From the NCBI RefSeq assembly GCF_000143415.4, contig NW_003314297.1, forward strand, positions 1,456,890 through 1,520,889: DNA of 64,000 bases, read 5' to 3'. The notes beneath the pieces are model-generated. The model saw only the letters and a program-made list of their open reading frames with translations, did not search any database and had not been told where the DNA came from. Shown in pieces: positions 1 through 12,688 of the stretch. Source of the DNA: Selaginella moellendorffii. Taxonomy: Eukaryota > Streptophyta > Lycopodiopsida > Selaginellales > Selaginellaceae. Each line of letters starts with the position of its first letter. The first letter of the stretch is position 1. The position numbers were made by a program, and so were the translations under genes.

Positions 1-1734
1 TGTTATTATGTTTTGCTTACATTATCATATATTTTTATATTTTTTATATTTAATAAGGAGTATATACACCACTATTATCTATGGCAGAAATATTTATTCA
101 TAAGATTTAAACTCAAAACCTACTATACACATAGGCATCTTGATTAGCAAAGACCCATACTCAAACTAAGTTTCTAAATTAGTTTGGAATTTGACTAGAT
201 TAGCTTCCAGAACCCCTATAATTTTAGGGAATTATATTTAGAATGCTTAACCTAAATTCATTTTTTTCCTCTTTATTATTTAGCATTTGAGTAGTTTTGT
301 TATCTCCTCTTCTCTTGATGACAAATGTATGACAATTTAACCACTTTGATATCAATAATTTCCTCAAATTCTCTTTTTTAGCTCTAATCAAATTCTAATA
401 CTCTATAAAAGTTATATGAAGCATTACAACAATCCATAAATTAAGGCTAAAAAGGAAGATGGGAACGAACAAATGACAATGGTAAAACATGAGAAAGGTT
501 AGTTGGGATTATTATGTGTAAAAGAATGGAAGCTAATAAAAAGAAAGTTTAAGGGGGAGAAAGAAGAAGAATTGCATGGTCCACCTCCAATAGCAGTGTT
601 AATCTAGAATAGATAATAAACAATCCTAAAATAGACAAAAGGCAATCCTAGAACAAGTACCTCATGATGTTATAGACACTTAGATGTATGCTTTGTGAGT
701 GGTATATATCAACTTTTATTATAATTAGCATTTTTTCCATTCAAATGAGTATTGTAAACAACTTTCAGTTTGCTACTAAGATCTTGTCTTTCACTAATGC
801 CACATCACCCTTGTGCAACTCAAAACTAATAATTACTAACAATTAAGATAACATATTTTTTTTTATGGCATGAAGTTATTTAGAATGTGTGGAAGAACAT
901 TTAAAACTTGAGTTGTACGTGAGTTTATACCATGCCCTTTCATCCTTGATAACAATATTATATTATTTCTCCCTCAAATATTTGATATCCTTTAATGTCA
1001 CTATCACTATCATGTCATGATATGCTAATGCCGCACACATGAAGTCATAAAGCCTATTGGTACAACCTTTTTAATGATTATATAAATTGTTTCTTTTACT
1101 CTCTTAGCTTGTAATTGTTGAAATTCTTTTAGATCCACTTCAAGAATATCATTTGTTGGCCCATATGGCATCTTTATTTACTTTTTAAGTGGTAGTATTT
1201 TTTCAATCTTGACCCATATAAGCTAAATGGGACTATCAGTGCATCTTGACACATGGATACTTTGGAATATTTAAATATCACCATTTGGTACATTGTCTTT
1301 AACCCTTGCTTCCTTATTAATGATACTTCTATTTCCGGATTTATTCCCTCTAGGATTAACTTTGATAAAAAGGCCTTACCTTTACTCTCCACCTTATCTA
1401 CCCACTATTTTTTGATCTTATCAACTATAGATAATTTTATTCCATTGTACCTAATTGGTTTTTCATAAACTTGGACCACTATACCTCTAATCATCAACTC
1501 TTTAATATGTCTTTTTTGTTTTTGCTTGGCCATACACTTTTCTCTATTAATTTATAACTTTATTTTCTTTTTTATTAATCCTTTTACCTCCTTTCCTGCC
1601 ATCGGGCTCATTTTTTCTTCCTTCCTCTCATTTTCTTCCCAAAAAATTTTAAAACATGAAAAACCCCTTTGCAAAGAATAATTTTGTTTAACCTTTCTTT
1701 TGTTTTTAACTGAAAACTTCCACACTATCTACAC

Positions 1735-2100
1735 ACTTCCTTTTCAAATTATTCATTTCTTTCATCCTTTATTGTAGTCTTTGCTTTGCCTTTTGTTGGA
1801 GAGTTAACCAAATCCTTTACCCAGAACTTGTTAAATAACTTTTGAAATCTTTCATCCTCTCTAAATCTTGTTTAATCTTGATTTTCTATATTCGCTAATA
1901 AAATATATCCCACTTGCACCTCCTTCAAATGAGCTTAGTCAAATGCACTCCATGGCTCGTCCTTCTATAATACTCATCATTGCTATTGACTTTGCTATAA
2001 ATATATCTATTTTATATTTTAGAAAAGATTAATATAGAATTTAACCTTTTCTCTATATACCTCAAACTTGTGTGTTTAATCTTGCTTTGATGTATGCAAA
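1735..2100 (-). repeat. Left arm of a diverged inverted repeat (partner 4490-4960)
   Basis: Read in reverse complement, this stretch follows 4490-4960 in order. Shared blocks include the ggacgagcc block near 1960 and 4652, gaggtgcaag near 1915 and 4715, and agattaaacaca near 2070 and 4530. Small indels separate the blocks. Most likely these are two copies of one old retroelement inserted in opposite orientation. Both are too mutated to translate. Confidence 0.5.
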
Positions 2101-3564
2101 TTTTACCCTCAATTGCTATTTTTTTTCCCCCTGAAACATTATTTCCTAGTTATGAATTTTATAGTTTTTTTTTCCCCTACCACTTTTATTTTCATTGCCC
2201 TTGCTCAATTTCTCATCTTTGTGAATGATCTCTTTATGCTAACACATTCATTTTCACTACTTTATTGCATCCCATCTTGAGAAAAAAAAAATACTCATTA
2301 AATAAAAAAGTCAAGGTTATATAGTGGGGTTCTAGAGTATCACATGTCTCTTCCCCATTAGTTGTCTCCTTTCCCACATTTGTTTTTATGATGTAAACTA
2401 TATTGATATAAATCTTAGATATCTTGGCATCTCATCAATTAAAGATTTGTTATACTTTTAGTTCTCAATATCTATGCCCACCTTATAATAGAACACCACA
2501 TGTCAATAATTCCTTCTTTTGATTCATCCTAAAATTTCATGAAAATTATTTGGGCTTGGGACTATATAGATTCAAAAGCAAAAAGATCATAGTCTTAAGC
2601 AAAAGAAATTATTAAGAATATGCAAGATTGGGGAGGTTAGAGCTATTAAAATTGAAAGGGTAAATAGTGTAGACAATGCAAAGTCAGATTGGGATTGAAA
2701 TGTTTAAATGAAAAAAAACCATTGACATCAACAATGAAAGTGCAATTGTTTATGGATGAATCAACAGTGAAAAGTGGAAATACATAACCAAAGGAGAAAA
2801 ATATGGGAAATTATGATACAACACTTACATGGTGTTTAATTGGTAATCCTAAATTAGCTACCGCAAATTAAGTAAAATTTAGAAAGGTGGAAGTATGGGT
2901 AAACCATGGAAAAACATGATTAAATTAGAAAAATGAGCAATAACAGTAGTAGGGAAAATTAGGGAAGAATATAGGAAGGAGGGCAATAAGTAAAGACTTT
3001 TCATATATAATAAATAAATAAACAAGAATAAACAACCAAAGGGAATGCTTTAAAAGACAATCTATAGAAATTCAAATATAGAAGGAAAGGGCCTATAAAT
3101 AGTAGTGCACCCCAATCAATGAAATGAGTTATAGGATATTTGGGGTTAAGGGTCCTTGGGTTTGAATAGTATTAGAACTTATACTTAGAGCTTATACTAG
3201 AGCTTATAAGAAATTGTTAACATATGGTATTATGTGCAATAATACAGATATGGGGTGGAGTTTTAATTGAGGAAAGGTTTAGTAATTTAAGATTTACATC
3301 AATATATTAATAGAGGAAAAAGAAAAATGTGGGAAAGGTGATAACTAGTGCGAAAGAAATACATGTTGGTTTAGAACCCTATTATATAACTTAGACTTAT
3401 TAATTTAATAAACACTTTTTTTTTCAAAAGGGGAAGTAAGAAAGTAGTGAGGAAGCTTATGGTAATGCAAAAAAATCACTTATAACGGTGAAAAATCATG
3501 GAAAAAGGGCAAGTGTGAAGAGAATTTAAGTGGTGGGAAAAAAATGCAACAAGGGTTAGTGATA

Positions 3565-4462
3565 AAAAATATAGGACACATAAATTTAAACTTGAACTCC
3601 AAGTCTATTGCATTATGAAACGAAAGTCCAATACACCCTCAATCCTATGACCACCAGCTCCCCATATCCAACATCTACATGTAGAACAGTGTCAGATGGT
3701 GTTTATCATGATTTCAACATATTAGTGGCCTAACACAATAAGGTGGGTACCTATTGACTAATATAGTATAGAGCTTTGGCTTAGATCTAAATTAGGAATA
3801 GAACAAAAAGCAACACAATCTAAAAGAAGCTAAACTATTTTTTTAAGTGGTTAATTATGCAATCTAACTACTATCCCTACTATACATTTGAAACCCCTTA
3901 TAGGCCTCACCCTTAGCTTTCACCCAAGTCTCAGGAATTAGTCTTTTGAACAAGTATGAAAATTTATTAAATAATAAATGACACTAGATTATGAATTTGG
4001 ATATAACAACAATACTATAGAGTTCAAGACAATCTCTATATTTTGTAAATATACTTCTTGAGTAGATCTAAATATTTATCATAAATAGCATATAGATCCG
4101 GAAATAGAACTAGTATATGGGGCATGATAATGAGGCTATTTGGCATATATAGTAAGCTATTATATAATGATATTAAGGGATGACACTCAATATTATAGGG
4201 GTTCCCAACACAAGCAAATGCAAGTCAAAAAATGAATTTATCTAACTAAATCAAATATGCTTGAATAAAGTTTATTTAAGAATTTAGTCTTTATGCTCAT
4301 TCAGTCAATTATATATATGATAATCAATTTTTCAACTAGCTTAGATAGAGACTATAAAAGAAACTAATAGTATTGACCTTTTGTCATTATGGCAGTAAAG
4401 AAAGAGTATTTGTAAGGACTAGCCAACAAGTATCTTTTGATACCTAAAATTACATTTGCAAT
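3565..4462 (-). repeat. Decayed solo LTR related to family B, reverse orientation
   Basis: It aligns along its whole length with the reverse solo LTR that begins at 46397: the gaactccaag block, the ccaccagctcccc block, the ctatccctactatacattt block, and an end like the cgaagtcacattcgc terminus, here decayed to taaaattacatttgc. Nearly all differences are transitions. No clear TSD was found. Confidence 0.6.
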
Positions 4463-4489
4463 AGAAAAATAACAATTCAGAGGGAAGAA

Positions 4490-4960
4490 AAGATAATGTT
4501 TAAGGTCAAGATCTACACAGATCAAAATGAGATTAAACACATAAATTTAAGGTACATAGGGAGAAAGTCAAATTCTAAATTTACCTTTTCTAAAATCTAA
4601 AAAGCAAGGATGCCTAGAGCAAAATCAATAGTGAAGATGAGTATTATAGTAGGACGAGCCCACAAAGTTCAATTGACTAAAGTGGTTTTTAAAAGTGTAT
4701 GATTCAAAAGAGGTGCAAGTGGGAAAAATTTCATTTATAAATATGGAAAATTAAGGTGAAGTAGAATTTAGAAAGGACCAAAAATTGTTATTTTGTAAAT
4801 CAGCTAAAAGATTTCGTATAAAGGATTTAGGTGATTCTTCAACAAAAAGCAAAGCAAAAATTATAATGAAAGATGAAGGAAAGGAATAATCTAATAAAAA
4901 AGTGCAGGAGGAGTCTTTGGGAGAAAATAAAAAGGATTAACTAGAATTAAACTTTAAAAT
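4490..4960 (+). repeat. Right arm of a diverged inverted repeat (partner 1735-2100)
   Basis: This is the partner of the reverse-complement copy at 1735-2100, with colinear matching blocks interrupted by short indels. No intact frame remains. Confidence 0.45.
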
Positions 4961-5104
4961 GGGGTTTTCCATATTTTAAAGCTATTTAGGAGGTAAATAA
5001 AAAGAGGAAAGAAGAAATGAGGGAAATGGAGGAAGAAAAGGTGAAATAATTTAGAAATAAATGGTAAATACCATTCTAATATAAATGTCAAAAATTCTTA
5101 TACT

Positions 5105-5200
5105 TCATGATTATCCTTTAAAGGTTTGAATTAGCTGCTCCACCAAATTATCCATTTGTGGATGATAAATACTCGTGAAAAGTGTAATTAAGACATTAAA
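5105..5200 (-). pseudogene. Ty3/gypsy integrase core relic
   Basis: The minus strand, read from about 5200 down, gives a short frame containing YHPQMDNLVEQLIQTFKG before a stop. This matches the family-typical YHPQTDGQxER segment near the third catalytic residue of Ty3/gypsy integrases, with the Glu of VEQ in the expected place. Flanking sequence is too mutated to extend the match. Known family motif; assignment by eye. Confidence 0.5.
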
Positions 5201-5910
5201 ACATGAAATGTTTCAACCATAAACGTGAGACATTCACTCTATACAAGAATGCTAGAACACAAGTCAATTCAAAAAGATGTATTTAATAACAACTGCAAAC
5301 ATACTAATAAAAGCACTAATTTCTATCTAATAAGTATTTTAAGCAATAATGATGTACTCATTTTTGGCAATGAGCTATGGAAAAGGCCCCATCAAATTAA
5401 ACACCACCAACTCAAAGAACAAAAAACTATAATTGACTTCATTCATTATTTTGTAACACAAATGGGAATATTATGAGTTTGGCACCAAACATAGCTAAAA
5501 ATATATCAAATGACATCATATTATATTTCCAATTAATATAAAGATATGTACAACTTCTCAGTTACACAACAATATCCCATATACCTACTTAAAATAGGAA
5601 AGTCATGGTAGACATAGGAAAACCATGGAATAAAGACTAAATGCACTATGGCAAGTCATTAATAAATGTTACAGGGTTGTCAAACCCATTATGAAGCCTT
5701 CAAATCCACGATTCAATCTTGTGAATTTCACAAACCTCTCTAAAGAAATTAAATCCAACTCTACACCTTATGGACATTGAACATTAAGCACAATAATTGC
5801 CAATAGTCTAGAAAATCACAAATGTAGGAATAATAGACTTCTTAAAAATAAGAAAAGAAAGCAAATAATAAATAAGTGCTCAACAAAGAGCATTAGCCTC
5901 AACTATAGAA

Positions 5911-6120
5911 TGTAAGCTCATGAATTTAGACTTCCTAGGAGGTCACCCAACTCAGTATTATTCAAACCCAAAGATGTTTAACCTCAAGTATCCCAAAACT
6001 CTTAACCAATTGTATCTCAAGACTTTTAACCAATTGGAAAAAGGGGTGCATTTGGCCTTTTTCCTTTTATATTTAAACCCCATGAATTGTCTATTGAGTT
6101 GTTCTTTTTAATTGCTTACA
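5911..6120 (+). repeat. Solo LTR of a short family (family C), TSD TAGAA
   Basis: A 210-bp unit starts TGTAAGCTC and ends TTGCTTACA, so it has TG...CA termini. It is flanked by TAGAA at 5906-5910 and 6121-6125. A second copy with its own TSD is at 50115-50308 and a truncated one at 55242-55408. No coding capacity. Confidence 0.8.
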
Positions 6121-6189
6121 TAGAACTCCTTGAGCAATAAATAACCTTGAAGTGATATATATGAATCTTCAAGGCCCATTAAATAATAC

Positions 6190-9100
6190 TATGAGACACA
6201 AATCCCTAAGCCCTAAATTGGAGCCGAAAGGGTGCCATGTGGTAGTGGTTGAAGCAAAAGCCAAACAAATATAACACGTTTGGACTAAAAGCTCTAATTT
6301 AAATAGTTGAGAGTGGGAGTGAAACTCCCAACAAAGTGCTCGAGGAATGAGCACGAAGCAAGCAATAAGTGAGTCTCTAAAAAAGGGACACAAGAGAACC
6401 AATACATGATACTTAAAAGTGTTGAGACAGAGTTCGAAATGGAGTTCGAGAAGGACTTCGAGGAGTCCAAGATGGACCCGAGATGGAGTCCAAGATGGAG
6501 TCTGAGATGTACCTGAAATGGAGTCCAAAATGGAGTCTAATATGGACCTAATATGGAGTCTGATATGGACCCAAGATGGAGTCCGAGATGGATTCCAGAT
6601 AGACCTGAGAGAGTCCAAGTTCGACCCAAAATGGAATCCAAGATCGACCCAAGATGGAGTCTAAGATGGACCCAAGATGGAGTTTGAGATGGACCTGAGA
6701 TGGAGTTTGAGATGGAGTTTAAGGTTGAGTCCAAAATGGACCTAAGATAGAGTCCGAGGTCAAGGCCGAGACCAAGACCGAGATCGAGACCAAGTCCGAG
6801 ATAGACTTGAGATAAAGTTTGAGATGGACCCAAGATGGAGTCCGAGATGGAGTCCAAGGTTAAGTCCAAAATGGACCTAAGATAGAGTCCAAGGTCAAGG
6901 CTGAGACCAAAACCGAGACTGAGATCGAGTCTGAGTCCGAGACCAAGTCCAAGACCAAGACCAAGATCGAGACCAAGACTAAGACTGAGACTGAGACCGA
7001 GACCGAGACCAAGCCCGAGACCAAGTCCGAGACCGAGACTGAGATCGAGTTTGAGTCTAAGTCCAAGTCCAAGTGTAAGGAACCAACTTGCCGAGGTGTC
7101 GTAGGCTAAAGGAACCCCGAAAGCATGACCAAAATGACAAAGAGTTCATCGGATGGGACCAAGTCGAAGATCGAGTCCAAGACCGACTCTGAGACCGAGT
7201 TCGAGATAGAGTCTGGAATCGAGTCCGAGGCCAACTCAGGGACCGAGTTCGAGACTGAGTTCGAGATGGAGTCCGAGATCCGAAATCGGGTCCGAGACCG
7301 AGTCCGAGGTCGAGTCCGAGGTTGGGTCCGAGATCGGGTCCGAGATCGAGTCCGAGATCGAGTCCGAGACCGAATCCGAAGTCGGATATGAAATCGAGTC
7401 TGAGACCGAATCCGAAGTCGGATCCGAAATCGAGTCCGAGATCGAGCCAGAGATTAAGTCCAAATACTAATACGGGTCAAGGGGTGAAAGCCCAAAGCGT
7501 GCGTCTCCCGGGGGGGGGGGGGGGGGGGGTTCCAAAAGTATAGTAGGGATAGTGAGGTCCAGGAACTAGTTTTGAAGGGACTCTCTAGTGGGGCTTCCAA
7601 ACCGACTTGAGGTTGAGACTGGGACTGAGGGGCCTTGGGTGGGAGTGAGTATGGACTTGGTTGGTGCCGGAGGGGCCATCCAAGGAAGTGCTCAAGAGTA
7701 GCTCCCACTCCCGAAAGGGAAACCGATTGCGGTGCTCCCGGCTCATGTGGAGTGGTGCCCCACTTGAGTACCATGTGGCTCATTGGTCCTCGCCCTTCCT
7801 AGGGGCTTGGGCCTTCCTTCGGGATGGAAGTGGAGGGGTAAAGGTACCCATACCGGGCCGTTAGGCCACGGTGTTTCGCCCCGGCGCCCCGAAGCAAGTG
7901 TTGCACCCAAGACTTGGGATTTAGAGGGTCCCATGATCAAGTCTTGTGGTACCAAGGGGTGTTAGGAACTTGGAGGCTTGGTGTGCTTGGCTGCTTGTGC
8001 CTACGGGGAGTGTAGCCGAACCTTAAGTCTAGTCTAACCCGGGGAGGGGGATTGGGAGAGATTTGGGAATCCGTGGATGGATGGCTAACGCTCCGTTGCT
8101 CGTGCAGTGAGTAGCTGAAACCAAGTAGGACCAAGTAGGAGCTGGTACCATAGGCGGGAATCTTGGCGAGGGAACTTAGCAAATGCCAAGGCAGTGTTGG
8201 ACGGGTAGTCGAGGTAAGCTGGCAAATTGGAATGGAAACATTTGTGGCTTACACCAAGCTTGAGTCCTAGTCCGAGTCCGAGTCCAAGCTTGAGTCCAAG
8301 TCTGAGTCCAAGCTTGAGTCCAAGTCCGAGTCCAAGTCCAAGGGTAAAAGCCCAAAGCATTTGTTTCCCAGACCCTAGGGGGTTTGGTGAGCTCCAAAAG
8401 TATAATAGGGGGAAGACTTTAATGGAGCCAATTTGGCCAAAAAAGGCCAGTATGACCAAGGAAGGCTATACTCATATAGTGGGTGATGATATAACCACTA
8501 AAGAGCCCAAGGCTAGAGTGAATATGGACAGACAAATGGGGTAACTTAGTGAAGTGTTCAAAAGTTAACTCTAGCTCCCCCAGGAGATCGAATGGTTGAT
8601 ACTCCCAATCCAAGTGTGGGTGGCACTACTTACTTGGATACTTAGCGTGGTTCATTGGAACCTCGCTCTAGCTATATGGCTAGAGCACATAAAGGCAGAA
8701 GGTAGGGAGAGTACCCACAAGGTTGGCATAGGGCCACGGTGTTTCGAAATATTATCCCAAAGCCCCAAACTATGGAAAGGAAGAGGAGCAATCCTCTAAT
8801 GTAGTAACCAAATATATAGTCCAGGGTGAGGAAGTCCCAAGGACAATAAGACTTAGTGGTCAGGCCTTTGAGCCTTGACCCAATGGCAGTGTTGGTGAGT
8901 ACAACTATGGATGAAAGGGGACTTGGTGGGGATGGAAAAAAGGACATTGGGGAAGGGGGTTCCCCATGTTTGTGGGCATCCTAGGGGTGCTGAAGTGTGG
9001 TCAAGGGATGATCACTCATAGACAGATGACCTAGTCTTTGAGAAATGGGACTGTGATGGTCTTAGACTACTGATATGACAAGGATGAACGGGCATGGCGT

Positions 9101-9320
9101 TAGGATAACAGGCTGATATGTTGGTGGTACCTTTGGGTGTCAGTCATAGAATCGGACATGTGGAGCACTTGGACTAAATGCAAAGGTTGAGTGGCATAGA
9201 TGCCATTCACAAGGCTAGGAAGTCCTTAAATCCGAAATATGATTTATGGAGGTTATGAGTGAGGACTCTTCTAAGTGGTCAGAGGTGTGGTTAAATGACT
9301 AAAATAGTTAGTCGCTTATA
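6190..9320 (+). repeat. 5' LTR region of the oldest family A element (expanded, diverged)
   Basis: It begins with the family A LTR start (here TATGAGACACAAATCCC) and ends with the family end (TTAGTCGCTTATA), followed by the internal start TTGGTGTCGAAG. It is longer than other copies (3.1 kb against about 1.8 kb). It has two blocks that each end in gtgaaagcccaaagc (near 7484 and 8345), so one LTR-derived segment appears duplicated or inserted at about 7470-8250. Many substitutions relative to the copies at 30864 and 36798 mark it as old. The left flank and the far right flank at 55242 do not form a TSD. Confidence 0.65.
6430..7470 (+). repeat. GAGTCCGAGATG-type minisatellite, long diverged array
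   Basis: Degenerate 12-bp and 6-bp units (gagtccgagatgg, gaccgagacc) fill about 1 kb of the LTR. Because the unit length is a multiple of three, all frames can stay open and show Ser/Asp, Arg/Pro or Glu/Ser strings. These are not proteins. A short related array lies at 8262-8345, and a 20-odd bp G run follows near 7511. Confidence 0.8.
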
Positions 9321-9647
9321 ATTTGGTGTCGAAGTTATTTGTTAGTCTGATTTTTATTGGTGATCAAGTATATCACCACTTGTGTTGGCATCGAAAGGTT
9401 CTAGGAGTGGGTCTATCCTTGAGGAGTAGCAAGTTGAGAGGACATGGCTTTCCATTACAATTCATGTATGAACTTATAAGCAATGTGGTGAATAGAAAAG
9501 GGCCAATAAAGGAATAACTTTAGGATTTTGGGAACAATATAAGGTTTTCCTTAGAGAGTTGGATGTAACCTAGATAAGCGTTTGACTTAGCAAATTGGAT
9601 AATGTAGTTATAGTAAAAAACTATAATTGGGATCACGGGAAAGATAG
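9321..9647 (+). repeat. Internal region of the oldest family A element, left part
   Basis: This matches the non-coding internal sequence found after the LTR at 32644 and 26959 (ttggtatcg-like start, then the gatcacgggaaagat block). It is interrupted at 9648 by the family B element and resumes near 49872 with the same downstream sequence (ataataaaggagtcacaag). Confidence 0.75.
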
Positions 9648-10800
9648 TGTCGCAAATGTGACTTCGGTAACTTTTGATACCCTTGTGTTACCTGTCGGCC
9701 AGTCCTTACAGACGCTCTTTCCCTACTACAACGATGGCAGGAGGTCGGTATTGTTGGACCTTTTATCAACTCCTCTTGTTCAATTGTTAGTAAACTGGAC
9801 TTTACATCTATACTTGGCCGGATGAGCATAAGGACAGAATTCCTAAGTGTCTATTCAGCCAAACATACTTGGCTCAGCTTTTTAGTTCTCTTTTGCTTTG
9901 TCTTGCACTGGCTTGACAAGAACCCTTGTGTATTGAGATTAATCCCTCAATATCACTGAATGATAGCTTACCGTGTCTGCCAAACACCCTCGTTATCATG
10001 CCCTTTGCATTAGTCTCATTTCAGTCCCAAATGCTATTTATGGAAAATATCTGGATTTGCTCATTTAACATATCTACGGAATGTAAAGATTGGCTTGAAC
10101 ACAATGGTGTTTGTCCTGTGTCCAAATTCGCAATCTAATGCTATTCCATATTTAGTAAGTTTCAAGCTTGTCCCAGAGACTAACTCCTGATACTAAGGGA
10201 GGTTTGGGGTGAAAGCGCAAAGCGTGTGTTCCTCAAGGGGGGGGGGGGCTGTGGGGGGTTCCAAATGTATAGTAGGGATAGGGATAGGGGGTAGGCCAAC
10301 CAACCTGAGCCATAGTTTAGCTCTCGCTTGCGTGCCTGTCCTTGTTCTGCATCTGGCTTGAGTCTAAGCCCAAGTTCCATTCCATGCTAGCTGGTGGAGT
10401 ACCCATGTCCTTGCGTTAGGCCACCGGTATGCTGAAATAGCGCCAGACTCCGTTTGGCTCCATTTTGCGTGCTAGTCCTGGCATTGGAATGTTGGTTGCT
10501 CTAGGACTGATCTAAGTCGCTCCGGGCTCCTGTCCCTTTGCTCCTTGGGCTGTATACTCGAGAGTTGCTCCGTGGTCTGGTTCCGTCCTTCCTTGGCTCC
10601 ATACTTGGGAGTTTGGCACCGTTCTTTCATTCAGTGGCCCAAGGCTTTGAAAATCGGGTTTCACACCACTGTCCTTTGGATATGTGGTATGTGACACATG
10701 GCATCTATCACATGGCACAAAGAGGGTTTAGGTTTCGCTTCGTGGTGTTATCCTATGGTAAATCACCATACGATAAAGGGTAAAAATCACATGCACTACA
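9648..10800 (+). repeat. 5' LTR of family B retrotransposon
   Basis: The 1153-bp unit starts TGTCGCAAATGTGAC and ends GCACTACA, and is followed at once by TTTGGTATCAGAG. Its partner is 46160-49858, which is 1146 bp after removing nested insertions. It contains a G-run and no coding frame. Confidence 0.85.
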
Positions 10801-10813
10801 TTTGGTATCAGAG
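10801..10813 (+). promoter_or_regulatory. Primer binding site of family B (initiator-tRNA-Met type)
   Basis: TGGTATCAGAG directly follows the 5' LTR. This is the usual plant LTR-element primer site complementary to the 3' end of initiator tRNA-Met. Confidence 0.8.
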
Positions 10814-12108
10814 GATGAGTCTCAGTGAGTACTATACAATGAGATTGGGCAACTAGTCTCGTTGTATACACAGAGATGAAAATGATGATCCGAGTGGGTA
10901 CACGTTTGGGTGCAAAAGCTTCGCAATTGTTCCTTAGGTATGGATTAATTACCTTGTTGTACCTTATAATGTGAGCTTGCTCTTGGGCTCATAGGATGGA
11001 TTTGAGATGTTTTGTTTGCACAAGTTTGAGCTTGGGCTCATGAGTAAGGCACATTAGCAACTTGAGGTTACACCTTGAGTTGGCAGGATTAATGCTAGCC
11101 TATCGTTGGTTCTATGAGTTGTTCTAGTGGTTTCATGAGTTGTTCCATGTACCGTGAATGAAAGTAAACCTTCCCTAGGTTTTCTATAAGTGGCAAATAG
11201 GTTGGTCCGTAGCTATTTAGCACGACACCAGTGGATCCTTCTTAGGCATGATTACAAGTGGATCAACCAAGACTATAAAGATGAGTCTATTGATTCAAGT
11301 AATCATTGCTATGCTCTCTCATAAACTCTTCTTGGATTGGATTGAAGGCAGTGCGAAAGCAAGCTTGAGGTTTTAGTCAAAGATGAGACCGAAAAGAGAG
11401 TCATCGGGGACGAAGGATCAAACACGTAAATCATTTTTTCTTTTGGAAAGATGATTTGCAACGAGGTGTAATTCATTGCTCGTATTCACAATATGCAATC
11501 AAAAGTCCCTACCTTGATGCGTGTTGGAAATGATAGTCTTGCAAAGGGTGAGTCATGGGATGGATAGTGGTGAAGCGCTAAACCATTTTGTCTAGGCTTG
11601 CTATTGGAAGACTTGGGTTACAATGCTCAATTCTTTTCCGAGAACCTTGCTATTGCTCTTTGAGTAGCTTGGTGTTAGATTAGTTTTGAGTTTGGTCAGA
11701 AAGAGAGTGGCATGAGCTTGTCCATGTTGTGAACAAAAGTTAGTGGTGTTAGGTGTTGTAAATCTCTATCGATGGGGTGTAACATTTATGTTGCATTTTA
11801 TCGAATTGAGTTGGCACTTGATAGTCACATAAACCTTTGAAGTAATGACATAGGTGTTGCTCGTGATGTTCCTCAATTGATGACCAAGTCATTATGATAC
11901 TTATATCATATCCATGAGATAGTGAGCGATGTGTTTACGAAGTTGCTTGAGTAAACAATGATCAACCCTAAAGTGGTTGATGGTGAAGCTAGTCTACTTG
12001 CAAGTAGTAGCATTGTAGTAGCTTTGACTAGATTCTCGATGGTGGTCCATTATGCTAAGCTTAAGTTGGTATCTTGTTTCCTTGAGTTTGCCCATAAGAT
12101 GTTAGACA
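10814..12108 (+). repeat. Family B internal region, left part, non-coding
   Basis: This 1.3 kb has no long frame and no gag or pol motif I can see. It continues after the nested family A element at 42488. In all about 5 kb lies between the B LTRs without coding capacity, so B looks non-autonomous or decayed. Confidence 0.6.
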
Positions 12109-12113
12109 GGGTT

Positions 12114-12639
12114 TGTGAGACACAAAATTCCTAGGCCCCTAAACTGGAGCTGGAAAGGGTGCCACGTGGTAGTGGCCGAAGCGAAAGCCAAACGAGCATA
12201 ACACGTTTGGACTAAAAGCTCCGACTTGGAAGGTCGAGAGCGGGAGTGGAACTCCCAACAAAGTGCTCGAGGAGCAAGCACGAGGCAACCAATAAGCAAG
12301 GCTCCAAAAAGGGACCCAAAAAGGACCAACACATGACACGTGGAAGTGTCCGAGATGGACCCAAAGTGGAGTCCGAAGTGGAGTCCGAGATGGAGTCCGA
12401 TATGGAGTCCGAGATGGACCCGAAGTGGAGTCCGATATGGAGTCCGAGATGGACCCGAAGTGGAGTCTGATATGGAGTCCGAGATGGAGTCCGAGATGGA
12501 CCCGAAGTGGAGTCCGATATGGAGTCCGAGATGGAGTCCAAGATGGACCCAAGATGGAGTCCGAGATGGACCCGAGATGGAGTCCAAGATGGACCCGAGA
12601 TGGAGTCCGAGATGGAGTCCGAGATGGAACCGAGACCGG

Positions 12640-12688
<49 letters not shown>

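Larger units (their letters stand above)
1..5905. repeat. AT-rich decayed transposon relics, no intact gene
   Basis: There is no open frame longer than about 83 codons and none with family signature. The sequence is strongly AT-rich. It contains recognisable but heavily mutated pieces of retroelements: a reverse family B-related LTR at about 3565-4462, an integrase-like fragment near 5105-5200 on the minus strand, and two diverged inverted copies (about 1735-2100 against 4490-4960). Differences from younger copies in the window are mostly C-to-T and G-to-A, as expected for old methylated repeats. The rest holds nothing I can name. Confidence 0.6.

Noticed and set aside
10814-12108. Coding gag-pol for family B
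   Set aside because: No frame over about 80 codons and no protease, RT, RNase H or integrase motif was seen in either part of the interior.
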